Source: Strongylocentrotus droebachiensis
Taxonomy: Eukaryota > Echinodermata > Echinoidea > Camarodonta > Strongylocentrotidae
DNA length: 64,000 bases
Assembly (NCBI GenBank): GCA_035222895.1
Contig: JAVYIG010007858.1
Coordinates: 1 to 64,000, forward strand
Reading direction: 5' to 3'
The notes under the pieces were generated by a model. The model had not been told where the DNA came from. It searched no databases and saw nothing but the letters and a program-made list of their open reading frames with translations. Of the stretch, positions 49,006 through 58,559 are shown piece by piece. Position 1 is the first letter of the stretch. Each line of letters starts with the position of its first letter. Made by a program: the position numbers and the translations under genes.

Positions 49006-49077
49006 GGTTTGTTGGTCTAGTGGCATGATTCTCGCTTAGGGTGCGAGAGGTCCCGGGTTCGACTCCCGGACAAGCCC
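49006..49077 (+). tRNA. tRNA-Pro (AGG), array copy 2
   Basis: Consensus gene body and T6 terminator. The immediate 5' flank is GCATGGAA instead of the usual GCAAGCAT. Confidence 0.96.
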
Positions 49078-49332
49078 CAAGTTTTTTGATTTATATTCCG
49101 GGTCAGCCGTCTAGGATTACACAAATCGCGGTTATGTTTTTATATATTTTTTATCTCGAACATTTACATATTTCTCAATGTCATGTCTCATCGTTTTCCT
49201 TTTTTTTGTAGAAAGAATCGTTAATGACATTCTTATGTGTCCTTTAAACATATCTCTTCGTCAAAATTTAGCTCCAAAAAATTGCTAATGTTATTTTTTA
49301 ATACAGAGAGGGTTATCTAAATATGCAAGCAT

Positions 49333-49404
49333 GGTTTGTTGGTCTAGTGGCATGATTCTCGCTTAGGGTGCGAGAGGTCCCGGGTTCGACTCCCTGACAA
49401 GCCC
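49333..49404 (+). tRNA. tRNA-Pro (AGG), array copy 3, T-stem variant
   Basis: CCCTG replaces CCCGG in the 3' T stem, creating one mismatch. Boxes A and B are intact. T6 terminator. The same change is in copy 5. Confidence 0.9.
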
Positions 49405-49660
49405 CAAGTTTTTTGATTTATATTCCGGGTCAGCCGTCTAGGATTGCACAAATCGCGGTTATGTTTTTATATATTTTTTATCTCGAACATTTACATATTT
49501 CTCAATGTCATGTCTCATCGTTTTCCTTTTTTTTTTGTAGAAAGAATCGTTAATGACATTCTTATGTGTCCTTTAAATATATCTCTTCGTCAAATTTAGC
49601 TCCAAAAAATTGCTAATGTTATTTTTTAATACAGAGAGGGTTATCTAAATATGCAAGCAT

Positions 49661-49732
49661 GGTTTGTTGGTCTAGTGGCATGATTCTCGCTTAGGGTGCG
49701 AGAGGTCCCGGGTTCGACTCCCGGACAAGCCC
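49661..49732 (+). tRNA. tRNA-Pro (AGG), array copy 4
   Basis: Consensus body, T7 terminator. Confidence 0.96.
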
Positions 49733-49987
49733 CAAGTTTTTTTATTTATATTCCGGGTCAGCCGTCTAGGATTACACAAACCGCGGTTATGTTTTTATAT
49801 ATTTTTTATCTCGAACATTTACATATTTCTCAATGTCATGTCTCATCGTTTTCCTTTTTTTTGTAGAAAGAATCGTTAATGACATTCTTATGTGTCCTTT
49901 AAACATATCTCTTCGTCAAAATTTAGCTCCAAAAAATTGCTAATGTTATTTTTTAATACAGAGAGGGTTATCTAAATATGCAAGCAT

Positions 49988-50059
49988 GGTTTGTTGGTCT
50001 AGTGGCATGATTCTCGCTTAGGGTGCGAGAGGTCCCGGGTTCGACTCCCTGACAAGCCC
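49988..50059 (+). tRNA. tRNA-Pro (AGG), array copy 5, T-stem variant
   Basis: Same CCCTG T-stem mismatch as copy 3, two units upstream. T6 terminator. Confidence 0.9.
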
Positions 50060-50317
50060 CAAGTTTTTTGATTTATATTCCGGGTCAGCCGTCTAGGATT
50101 ACACAAATCGCGGTTATGTTTTTATATATTTTTTATCTCGAACATTTACATATTTCTCAATGTCATGTCTCATCGTTTTCCTTTTTTTTGTAGAAAGAAT
50201 CGTTAATGACATTCTAATGTGTCCTTTAAATATATCTCTTCGTCAAAATTTAGCCCCAAAAATTGCTAATGTTTTTTTTTTTTAAATACAGAGAGGGTAA
50301 TATAAATAAGCAAGCAT

Positions 50318-50389
50318 GGTTTGTTGGTCTAGTGGCATGATTCTCGCTTAGGGTGCGAGAGGTCCCGGGTTCGACTCCCGGACAAGCCC
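50318..50389 (+). tRNA. tRNA-Pro (AGG), array copy 6
   Basis: Consensus body, T6 terminator. First gene of the first 1315-bp block. Its spacer is of the GGATGACACAAATCGCG type. Confidence 0.96.
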
Positions 50390-50646
50390 CAAGTTTTTTG
50401 ATTTATATTCCGGGTCAGCCGTCTAGGATGACACAAATCGCGTTTATGTTTTCATATATTTTTTATCTCGAACATTTACATATTTCTCAATGTCATGTCT
50501 TATCGTTTCCTTTTTTTGTAGAAGGAATCGTTAATGACATTCCAATGTGTCCTTTAAATATATTTCTTCGTCAAATTTAGCCCCCTAAAATTTCTATTTA
50601 AAAAAAAAAAAGTTATACAGAGAGGGTAATCAAAATATGCAAGCAT

Positions 50647-50718
50647 GGTTTGTTGGTCTAGTGGCATCATTCTCGCTTAGGGTGCGAGAGGTCCCGGGTT
50701 CGACTCCCGGACAAGCCC
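50647..50718 (+). tRNA. tRNA-Pro (AGG), array copy 7, D-stem variant
   Basis: GGCATCAT for GGCATGAT breaks a C:G pair in the three-pair D stem. T5 terminator. The same change is in copy 11. Confidence 0.88.
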
Positions 50719-50975
50719 CAAATTTTTGCTTTATATTCCGGGTCAGCCGTCTAGGATTACACAAATCGCTGTTATGTTTTTATATATTTTTTATCTCGAA
50801 CATTTACATATTTCTCAATGTCATGTCTTATCGTTTACCTTTTTTTGTAGAAGGAATCGTTAATGACATTCTAATGTGTCCTTTAAATATATCTCTTCGT
50901 CAAAATTTAGCCCCCCAAAATTGCTAATGTTTTTTTTTTTTAAATACAGAGAGGGTAATATAAATAAGCAAGCAT

Positions 50976-51047
50976 GGTTTGTTGGTCTAGTGGCATGATT
51001 CTCGCTTAGGGTGCGAGAGGTCCCGGGTTCGACTCCCGGAAAAGCCC
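50976..51047 (+). tRNA. tRNA-Pro (AGG), array copy 8, acceptor-stem variant
   Basis: The 3' acceptor strand is AAAAGCC instead of ACAAGCC, giving a G6:A67 mismatch. T5 terminator. The same change is in copy 12. Confidence 0.87.
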
Positions 51048-51305
51048 CAAGTTTTTGCTTTATATTCCGGGTCAGCCGGCTAGGATTGGACTAATCTCGG
51101 ATATGTTTTTTAATATATTTTAATCTCGAACATTTATATCTTCTGTTCGTCGTGTCTTCACGTTTTTTTCTTTGTTTTGTAGAAGGAATCGTTAATGACA
51201 ATCTAATGTGTCCGCTAAATATATATCTTCGTTAAAATTTAGCCCCCCAAAATTGCTAATGTTTTTTTTTTAAATACAGAGAGGGTAATCAAAAAATGCA
51301 AGCAT

Positions 51306-51377
51306 GGTTTGTTGGTCTAGTTGCATGATTCTCGCTTAGGGTGCAAGAGGTCCCGGGTTCGACTCCCGGACAAGCCC
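51306..51377 (+). tRNA. tRNA-Pro (AGG), array copy 9, likely impaired
   Basis: The D-loop GG has become TG (loss of the conserved G18), and the 3' anticodon strand is GCAAG, giving a C:A mismatch. Box A still fits its consensus. T5 terminator. The same pair of changes is in copy 13. Confidence 0.8.
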
Positions 51378-51632
51378 CAAGTTTTTGATTTATATTCCTG
51401 GTCAGCCGTCTAGGATTACACAAATCGCGGTTATGTTTTTATATATTTTTTATCTCGAACATTTACATATTTCTCAATGTCATGTCTCATCGTTTTCCTT
51501 TTTTTTGTAGAAAGAATCGTAAATGACATTCTTATGTGTCCTTTAAATATATCTCTTCGTCAAAATTTAGCCCCAAAAATTGCTAATGTTTTTTTTTTAA
51601 ATACAGAGAGGGTAATATAAATAAGCAAGCAT

Positions 51633-51704
51633 GGTTTGTTGGTCTAGTGGCATGATTCTCGCTTAGGGTGCGAGAGGTCCCGGGTTCGACTCCCGGACAA
51701 GCCC
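51633..51704 (+). tRNA. tRNA-Pro (AGG), array copy 10
   Basis: Consensus body, T6 terminator. First gene of the second 1315-bp block and counterpart of copy 6. Confidence 0.96.
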
Positions 51705-51961
51705 CAAGTTTTTTGATTTATATTCCGGGTCAGCCGTCTAGGATGACACAAATCGCGTTTATGTTTTCATATATTTTTTATCTCGAACATTTACATATTT
51801 CTCAATGTCATGTCTTATCGTTTCCTTTTTTTGTAGAAGGAATCGTTAATGACATTCCAATGTGTCCTTTAAATATATTTCTTCGTCAAATTTAGCCCCC
51901 TAAAATTTCTATTTAAAAAAAAAAAAGTTATACAGAGAGGGTAATCAAAATATGCAAGCAT

Positions 51962-52033
51962 GGTTTGTTGGTCTAGTGGCATCATTCTCGCTTAGGGTGC
52001 GAGAGGTCCCGGGTTCGACTCCCGGACAAGCCC
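51962..52033 (+). tRNA. tRNA-Pro (AGG), array copy 11, D-stem variant
   Basis: Same GGCATCAT change as copy 7, exactly 1315 bp away. T5 terminator. Confidence 0.88.
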
Positions 52034-52290
52034 CAAATTTTTGCTTTATATTCCGGGTCAGCCGTCTAGGATTACACAAATCGCTGTTATGTTTTTATAT
52101 ATTTTTTATCTCGAACATTTACATATTTCTCAATGTCATGTCTTATCGTTTACCTTTTTTTGTAGAAGGAATCGTTAATGACATTCTAATGTGTCCTTTA
52201 AATATATCTCTTCGTCAAAATTTAGCCCCCCAAAATTGCTAATGTTTTTTTTTTTTAAATACAGAGAGGGTAATATAAATAAGCAAGCAT

Positions 52291-52362
52291 GGTTTGTTGG
52301 TCTAGTGGCATGATTCTCGCTTAGGGTGCGAGAGGTCCCGGGTTCGACTCCCGGAAAAGCCC
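52291..52362 (+). tRNA. tRNA-Pro (AGG), array copy 12, acceptor-stem variant
   Basis: Same AAAAGCC 3' strand as copy 8, exactly 1315 bp away. T5 terminator. Confidence 0.87.
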
Positions 52363-52620
52363 CAAGTTTTTGCTTTATATTCCGGGTCAGCCGGCTAGGA
52401 TTGGACTAATCTCGGATATGTTTTTTAATATATTTTAATCTCGAACATTTATATCTTCTGTTCGTCGTGTCTTCACGTTGTTTTCTTTGTTTTGTAGAAG
52501 GAATCGTTAATGACAATCTAATGTGTCCGCTAAATATATATCTTCGTTAAAATTTAGCCCCCCAAAATTGCTAATGTTTTTTTTTTAAATACAGAGAGGG
52601 TAATCAAAAAATGCAAGCAT

Positions 52621-52692
52621 GGTTTGTTGGTCTAGTTGCATGATTCTCGCTTAGGGTGCAAGAGGTCCCGGGTTCGACTCCCGGACAAGCCC
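52621..52692 (+). tRNA. tRNA-Pro (AGG), array copy 13, likely impaired
   Basis: Same D-loop and anticodon-stem changes as copy 9, exactly 1315 bp away. T6 terminator. Confidence 0.8.
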
Positions 52693-52949
52693 CAAGTTTT
52701 TTGATTTATATTCCGGGTCAGCCGTCTAGGATTACACAAATCGCGGTTTATGTTTTTATATATTTTTTATCTCGAACATTTACATATTTCTCAATGTCAT
52801 GTCTCATCGTTTTCCTTTTTTTTGTAGAAAGAATCGTAAATGACATTCTTATGTGTCCTTTAAATATATCTCTTCGTCAAAATTTAGCCCCAAAAATTGC
52901 TAATGTTTTTTTTTTAAATACAGAGAGGGTAATCAAAATATGCAAGCAT

Positions 52950-53021
52950 GGTTTGTTGGTCTAGTGGCATGATTCTCGCTTAGGGTGCGAGAGGTCCCGG
53001 GTTCGACTCCCGGACAAGCCC
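52950..53021 (+). tRNA. tRNA-Pro (AGG), array copy 14
   Basis: Consensus body, T6 terminator. Its spacer matches those of copies 6 and 10, so it begins a third, incomplete block. Confidence 0.96.
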
Positions 53022-53279
53022 CAAGTTTTTTGATTTATATTCCGGGTCAGCCGTCTAGGATGACACAAATCGCGTTTATGTTTTCATATATTTTTTATCT
53101 CGAACATTTACATATTTCTCAATGTCATGTCTTATCGTTTCCTTTTTTTTGTAGAAGGAATCGTTAATGACATTCCAATGTGTCCTTTAAATATATTTCT
53201 TCGTCAAATTTAGCCCCCTAAAATTTCTATTTAAAAAAAAAAATGTTATACAGAGAGGGTAATCAAAATATGCAAGCAT

Positions 53280-53351
53280 GGTTTGTTGGTCTAGTGGCAT
53301 GATTCTCGCTTAGGGTGCGAGAGGTCTCGGGTTCGACTCCCGGACAAGCCC
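53280..53351 (+). tRNA. tRNA-Pro (AGG), array copy 15
   Basis: One T-stem change (GGTCTCGGG) leaves a U:G pair. T5 terminator. It is followed by a spacer of only 108 bp. Confidence 0.93.
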
Positions 53352-53459
53352 CAAATTTTTGCTTTATATTCTGGGTCAGCCGTCTAGGATTACACAAATC
53401 GCTGTTATGTTTTTTTATATTTTTTTTTATACAGAAAGGGTTATCTAAATATGCAGCAT

Positions 53460-53531
53460 GGTTTGTTGGTCTAGTGGCATGATTCTCGCTTAGGGTGCGA
53501 GAGGTCCCGGGTTCGACTCCCGGACAAGCCC
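53460..53531 (+). tRNA. tRNA-Pro (AGG), array copy 16
   Basis: Consensus body, T5 terminator. It lies downstream of a shortened spacer, so it lacks the usual GAATCGTTAATGACATTC block upstream. Confidence 0.95.
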
Positions 53532-53787
53532 CAAATTTTTGCTTTATATTCCGGGTCAGCCGTCTAGGATTACACAAATCGCTGTTATGTTTTTATATAT
53601 TTTTTATCTCGAACATTTACATATTTCTCAATGTCATGTCTTATCGTTTACCTTTTTTTGTAGAAGGAATCGTTAATGACATTCTAATGTGTCCTTTAAA
53701 TATATCTCTTCGTCAAAATTTAGCCCCCCAAAATTGCTAATGTTTTTTTTTTTAAATACAGAGAGGGTAATATAAATAAGCAAGCAT

Positions 53788-53859
53788 GGTTTGTTGGTCT
53801 AGTGGCATGATTCTCGCTTAGGGTGCGAGAGGTCCCGGGTTCGACTCCCGGACAAGCCC
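53788..53859 (+). tRNA. tRNA-Pro (AGG), array copy 17
   Basis: Consensus body, T5 terminator. First gene of the first 985-bp block. Its spacer is of the GGATTGGACTAATCTCGG type. Confidence 0.96.
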
Positions 53860-54117
53860 CAAGTTTTTGCTTTATATTCCGGGTCAGCCGGCTAGGATTG
53901 GACTAATCTCGGATATGTTTTTTAATATATTTTAATCTCGAACATTTATATCTTCTGTTCGTCGTGTCTTCACGTTTTTTTCTTTGTTTTGTAGAAGGAA
54001 TCGTTAATGACAATCTAATGTGTCCGCTAAATATATATCTTCGTTAAAATTTAGCCCCCCAAAATTGCTAATGTTTTTTTTTTAAATACAGAGAGGGTAA
54101 GCAAAATATGCAAGCAT

Positions 54118-54189
54118 GGTTTGTTGGTCTAGTGGCATGATTCTCGCTTAGGGTGCGAGAGGTCCCGGGTTCGACTCCCGGACAAGCCC
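54118..54189 (+). tRNA. tRNA-Pro (AGG), array copy 18
   Basis: Consensus body, T5 terminator, GGATGACAC-type spacer. Confidence 0.96.
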
Positions 54190-54444
54190 CAAATTTTTGC
54201 TTTATATTCTGGGTCAGCCGTCTAGGATGACACAAATCGCGTTGATGTTTTCATATATTTTTTATCTCGAACATTTACATATTTCTCAATGTCATGTCTT
54301 ATCGTTTCCTTTTTTTGTAGAAGGAATCGTTAATGACATTCCAATGTGTCCTTTAATATATTTCTTCGTCAAATTTAGCCCCCTAAAATTTCTATTTAAA
54401 AAAAAAAAAATTATACAGAGAGGGTAATCAAAATATGCAAGCAT

Positions 54445-54516
54445 GGTTTGTTGGTCTAGTGGCATGATTCTCGCTTAGGGTGCGAGAGGTCCCGGGTTCG
54501 ACTCCCGGACAAGCCC
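54445..54516 (+). tRNA. tRNA-Pro (AGG), array copy 19
   Basis: Consensus body, T5 terminator, GGATTACAC-type spacer. Confidence 0.96.
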
Positions 54517-54772
54517 CAAATTTTTGTTTTATATTCCGGGTCAGCCGTCTAGGATTACACAAATCGCTGTTATGTTTTTATATATTTTTTATCTCGAACA
54601 TTTACATATTTCTCAATGTCATGTCTTATCGTTTACCTTTTTTTGTAGAAGGAATCGTTAATGACATTATAATGTGTCCTTTAAATATATCTCTTCGTCA
54701 AAATTTAGCCCCCCAAAATTGCTAATGTTTTTTTTTTTAAATACAGAGAGGGTAATATAAATAAGCAAGCAT

Positions 54773-54844
54773 GGTTTGTTGGTCTAGTGGCATGATTCTC
54801 GCTTAGGGTGCGAGAGGTCCCGGGTTCGACTCCCGGACAAGCCC
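54773..54844 (+). tRNA. tRNA-Pro (AGG), array copy 20
   Basis: Consensus body, T5 terminator. First gene of the second 985-bp block. Confidence 0.96.
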
Positions 54845-55102
54845 CAAGTTTTTGCTTTATATTCCGGGTCAGCCGGCTAGGATTGGACTAATCTCGGATA
54901 TGTTTTTTAATATATTTTAATCTCGAACATTTATATCTTCTGTTCGTCGTGTCTTCACGTTTTTTTCTTTGTTTTGTAGAAGGAATCGTTAATGACAATC
55001 TAATGTGTCCGCTAAATATATATCTTCGTTAAAATTTAGCCCCCCAAAATTGCTAATGTTTTTTTTTTAAATACAGAGAGGGTAAGCAAAATATGCAAGC
55101 AT

Positions 55103-55174
55103 GGTTTGTTGGTCTAGTGGCATGATTCTCGCTTAGGGTGCGAGAGGTCCCGGGTTCGACTCACGGACAAGCCC
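55103..55174 (+). tRNA. tRNA-Pro (AGG), array copy 21, T-stem variant
   Basis: CACGG replaces CCCGG in the 3' T stem, one mismatch. Its counterpart copy 18 is consensus, so the change postdates the 985-bp duplication. T5 terminator. Confidence 0.9.
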
Positions 55175-55429
55175 CAAATTTTTGCTTTATATTCTGGGTC
55201 AGCCGTCTAGGATGACACAAATCGCGTTGATGTTTTCATATATTTTTTATCCCGAACATTTACATATTTCTCAATGTCATGTCTTATCGTTTCCTTTTTT
55301 TGTAGAAGGAATCGTTAATGACATTCCAATGTGTCCTTTAATATATTTCTTCGTCAAATTTAGCCCCCTAAAATTTCTATTTAAAAAAAAAAAAATTATA
55401 CAGAGAGGGTAATCAAAATATGCAAGCAT

Positions 55430-55501
55430 GGTTTGTTGGTCTAGTGGCATGATTCTCGCTTAGGGTGCGAGAGGTCCCGGGTTCGACTCCCGGACAAGCC
55501 C
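55430..55501 (+). tRNA. tRNA-Pro (AGG), array copy 22
   Basis: Consensus body, T5 terminator. Confidence 0.96.
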
Positions 55502-55757
55502 CAAATTTTTGCTTTATATTCCGGGTCAGCCGTCTAGGATTACACAAATCGCTGTTATGTTTTTATATATTTTTTATCTCGAACATTTACATATTTCTCA
55601 ATGTCATGTCTTATCGTTTTCCTTTTTTTGTAGAAGGAATCGTTAATGACATTCTAATGTGTCCTTTAAATATATCTCTTCGTCAAAATTTAGCCCCCCA
55701 AAATTGCTAATGTTTTTTTTTTTAAATACAGAGAGGGTAATATAAATAAGCAAGCAT

Positions 55758-55829
55758 GGTTTGTTGGTCTAGTGGCATGATTCTCGCTTAGGGTGCGAGA
55801 GGTCCCGGGTTCGACTCCCGGACAAGCCC
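55758..55829 (+). tRNA. tRNA-Pro (AGG), array copy 23
   Basis: Consensus body, T5 terminator. Confidence 0.96.
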
Positions 55830-56091
55830 CAAGTTTTTGCTTTATATTCCGGGTCAGCCGGCTAGGATTGGACTAATATCGGATATGTTTTTTAATATGT
55901 TTTAATCTCGAACATTTATATCTTCTGTTCGTCGTGTCTTCACGTTTTTTTTCTTTATTTTGTAGAAGGAATCGTTAATGACAATCTAATGTGTCCTCTA
56001 AATATATATCTTCGTTAAAATTTAGCCCCCCAAAATTGCTAATGTTTTTTTTTTTTGAAATACAGAGAGGGCTATCTAAATATGCAAGCAT

Positions 56092-56163
56092 GGTTTGTTG
56101 GTCTAGTGGCATGATTCTCGCTTAGGGTGCGAGAGGTCCCGGGTTCGACTCCCGGACAAGCCC
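56092..56163 (+). tRNA. tRNA-Pro (AGG), array copy 24
   Basis: Consensus body. The terminator is a minimal T4. Confidence 0.95.
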
Positions 56164-56419
56164 CAAAGTTTTGCTTTATATTACGGGTCAGCCGTCTAGG
56201 ATTACACAAATCGCTGTTATGTTTTTATATATTTTTTATCTCGAACATTTACATATTTCTCAACGTCATGTCTTATCGTTTTCCTTTTTTTTAATGAAGG
56301 AATCGTTTATGACATTCTAATGTGTCCTTTAAATATATCTCTTCGTCAAAATTTAGCCCCCCAAAATTGCTAATGTTTTTTTTTTAAATACAGAGAGGGT
56401 AATATAAATAAGCAAGCAT

Positions 56420-56491
56420 GGTTTGTTGGTCTAGTGGCATGATTCTCGCTTAGGGTGCGAGAGGTCCCGGGTTCGACTCCCGGACAAGCCC
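56420..56491 (+). tRNA. tRNA-Pro (AGG), array copy 25
   Basis: Consensus body. The terminator is a minimal T4. Confidence 0.95.
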
Positions 56492-56749
56492 CAAAGTTTT
56501 GCTTTATATTCCAGGTCAGCCGTCTAGGATTGGACTAATCTCGGAGATGTTTTTTAATATATTTTAATCTCGAACATTATATCTTCTGATCGTCGTTTCT
56601 TCACGTTTTTTTCTTTGTTTTGTAGAAGGAATCGTTAATGACAATCTAATGTGTCCTCTAAATATATATCTTCGTTAAAATTTAGCCCCCCAAAATAGCT
56701 AATGTTTTCTTTTTTAAATACAGAGAGGGCTATCTAAATATGCAAGCAT

Positions 56750-56821
56750 GGTTTGTTGGTCTAGTGGCATGATTCTCGCTTAGGGTGCGAGAGGTCCCGG
56801 GTTCGACTCCCGGACAAGCCC
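56750..56821 (+). tRNA. tRNA-Pro (AGG), array copy 26
   Basis: Consensus body, T4 terminator. First gene of the first 515-bp two-gene block. Confidence 0.95.
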
Positions 56822-57083
56822 CAAAGTTTTGCTTTATATTACGGGTCAGCCGCCTAGGATTACACAAATCGCTGTTATGTTTTTATATATTTTTTATCTC
56901 GAACATTTACATATTTCTCAATGTCATGTCTTATCGTTTTCCTTTTTTTGTAGAAGGAATCGTTAATGACATTCTAATGTGTCCTTTAAATATATCTCTT
57001 CGTCAACATTTAGCCCCCAAATATGTATAATGTTTTTTATATATTTTTTGTATACAGAAAGGGTTATCTAAATATGCAAGCAT

Positions 57084-57155
57084 GGTTTGTTGGTCTAGTG
57101 GCATGATTCTCGCTTAGGGTGCGAGAGGTCCCGGGTTCGACTCCCGGACAAGCCC
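57084..57155 (+). tRNA. tRNA-Pro (AGG), array copy 27
   Basis: Consensus body, T5 terminator. Followed by a shortened spacer of 109 bp. Confidence 0.95.
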
Positions 57156-57264
57156 CAAATTTTTGCGTTATATTCCGGGTCAGCCGTCTAGGATTACACA
57201 AATCGCTGTTATGTTTTTTTATATATTTTTTTATACAGAAAGGGTTATCTAAATATGCAAGCAT

Positions 57265-57336
57265 GGTTTGTTGGTCTAGTGGCATGATTCTCGCTTAGGG
57301 TGCGAGAGGTCCCGGGTTCGACTCCCGGACAAGCCC
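57265..57336 (+). tRNA. tRNA-Pro (AGG), array copy 28
   Basis: Consensus body, T4 terminator. It lies behind a shortened spacer and is the counterpart of copy 26. Confidence 0.95.
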
Positions 57337-57598
57337 CAAAGTTTTGCTTTATATTACGGGTCAGCCGCCTAGGATTACACAAATCGCTGTTATGTTTTTA
57401 TATATTTTTTATCTCGAACATTTACATATTTCTCAATGTCATGTCTTATCGTTTTCCCTTTTTTGTAGAAGGAATCGTTAATGACATTCTAATGTGTCCT
57501 TTAAATATATCTCTTCGTCAACATTTAGCCCCCAAATATGTATAATGTTTTTTATATATTTTTTGTATACAGAAAGGGTTATCTAAATATGCAAGCAT

Positions 57599-57670
57599 GG
57601 TTTGTTGGTCTAGTGGCATGATTGTCGCTTAGGGTGCGAGAGGTCCCGGGTTCGACTCCCGGACAAGCCC
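57599..57670 (+). tRNA. tRNA-Pro (AGG), array copy 29, anticodon-stem variant
   Basis: GTCGC replaces CTCGC in the 5' anticodon strand, a mismatch at the top of the stem. Its counterpart copy 27 is consensus. T5 terminator. Followed by a shortened spacer. Confidence 0.88.
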
Positions 57671-57779
57671 CAAATTTTTGCGTTATATTCCGGGTCAGCC
57701 GTCAAGGATTACACAAATCGCTGTTATGTTTTTTTATATATTTTTTTATACAGAAAGGGTTATCTAAATATGCAAGCAT

Positions 57780-57851
57780 GGTTTGTTGGTCTAGTGGCAT
57801 GATTCTCGCTTAGGGTGCGAGAGGTCCCGGGTTCGACTCCCGGACAAGCCC
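57780..57851 (+). tRNA. tRNA-Pro (AGG), array copy 30
   Basis: Consensus body, T5 terminator. It lies behind a shortened spacer. Confidence 0.95.
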
Positions 57852-58107
57852 CAAATTTTTGCTTGATATTCCGGGTCAGCCGTCTAGGATTATACAAATC
57901 GCTGTTATGTTTTTATATATTTTGTATCTCGAACATTTACATATTTCTCAATGTCATGTCTTATCGTTTTCCTTTTTTTGTAGAAGGAATCGCTAATGAC
58001 ATTCGAATGTGTCCTTTAAATATATCTCTTCGTCAAAATTTAGCCCCCTAAAATTTCTAATGTTTTTTTTTTTTTATACAGAGAGGGTAATCTAAATATG
58101 CAAGCAT

Positions 58108-58179
58108 GGTTTGTTGGTCTAGTGGCATTATTTTCGCTTAGGGTGCGAGAGGTCCCGGTTTCGACTCCCGGACAAGCCC
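58108..58179 (+). tRNA. tRNA-Pro (AGG), array copy 31, probable pseudogene
   Basis: Changes in the D stem (GGCATTAT), the anticodon stem (TTCGC) and box B (GTTTCGACTCC). T5 terminator. Its spacer resembles that of copy 1. Confidence 0.75.
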
Positions 58180-58442
58180 CAAGTTTTTGCTTTATATACC
58201 GGGTCAGCCGTCTAGGATTAGACTAATTTCGGTGATGTTATTTTAAATATTTATCTTGTACATTTATACATATTGTTCGTCGTGTCTTCTCGTTTTTTTT
58301 TTTTTTTTGTAGAAAGAATCGTTATATGACATAGTTTTGTGTCCTTTACATATTTCTCTTCGTCAAAATTAAGCCTCCTCAAATTGCTAGTGTTTTTTTT
58401 TTTGTTTTTTTTCAGAGAGGGTAATCTTAAATATGCAAGCAT

Positions 58443-58514
58443 GGTTTGTTGGTCTAGTGGCATGATTCTCGCTTAGGGTGCGAGAGGTCCCGGGTTCGAC
58501 TTTAGGACAAGCCC
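58443..58514 (+). tRNA. tRNA-Pro (AGG), array copy 32, probable pseudogene
   Basis: The 3' T stem is TTAGG instead of CCCGG and the end of box B is altered. The acceptor and anticodon arms are intact. This is the last unit. Its downstream flank diverges after a T5 run. Confidence 0.75.
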
Positions 58515-58559
58515 CACGTTTTTAATATTTTTTTGTTTTAATTTTTGTTTTACAAATTC

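Larger units (their letters stand above)
48660..58520 (+). repeat. Tandem array of 32 tRNA-Pro(AGG) units with higher-order repeats
   Basis: The unit is one 72-nt tRNA plus a spacer. Start-to-start distance is 323-335 bp for 28 of 31 intervals and 180-181 bp for the other three (after 53280, 57084 and 57599). Higher-order blocks: a four-gene block of 1315 bp (50318-51632, repeated at 51633-52949), a three-gene block of 985 bp (53788-54772 and 54773-55757) and a two-gene block of 515 bp (56750-57264 and 57265-57779). Full spacers share a T-run terminator, AGCCGTCTAGGAT and a GAATCGTTAATGACATTC block, then a T run and ACAGAGAGGGT before the next gene. All genes point the same way. Confidence 0.96.

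Noticed and set aside
50353-58051. Repeated ~75-100-residue frames beginning MREVPGSTPGQAP
   Set aside because: They are translations of the tRNA-Pro T arm plus spacer, repeated because the array repeats. There is no coding signal.
48660-58520. Regular repeat/spacer pattern considered as a CRISPR array
   Set aside because: The 72-nt repeat is a complete cloverleaf tRNA with pol III boxes, the spacers are themselves repeats of ~256 bp, and the genome is animal.
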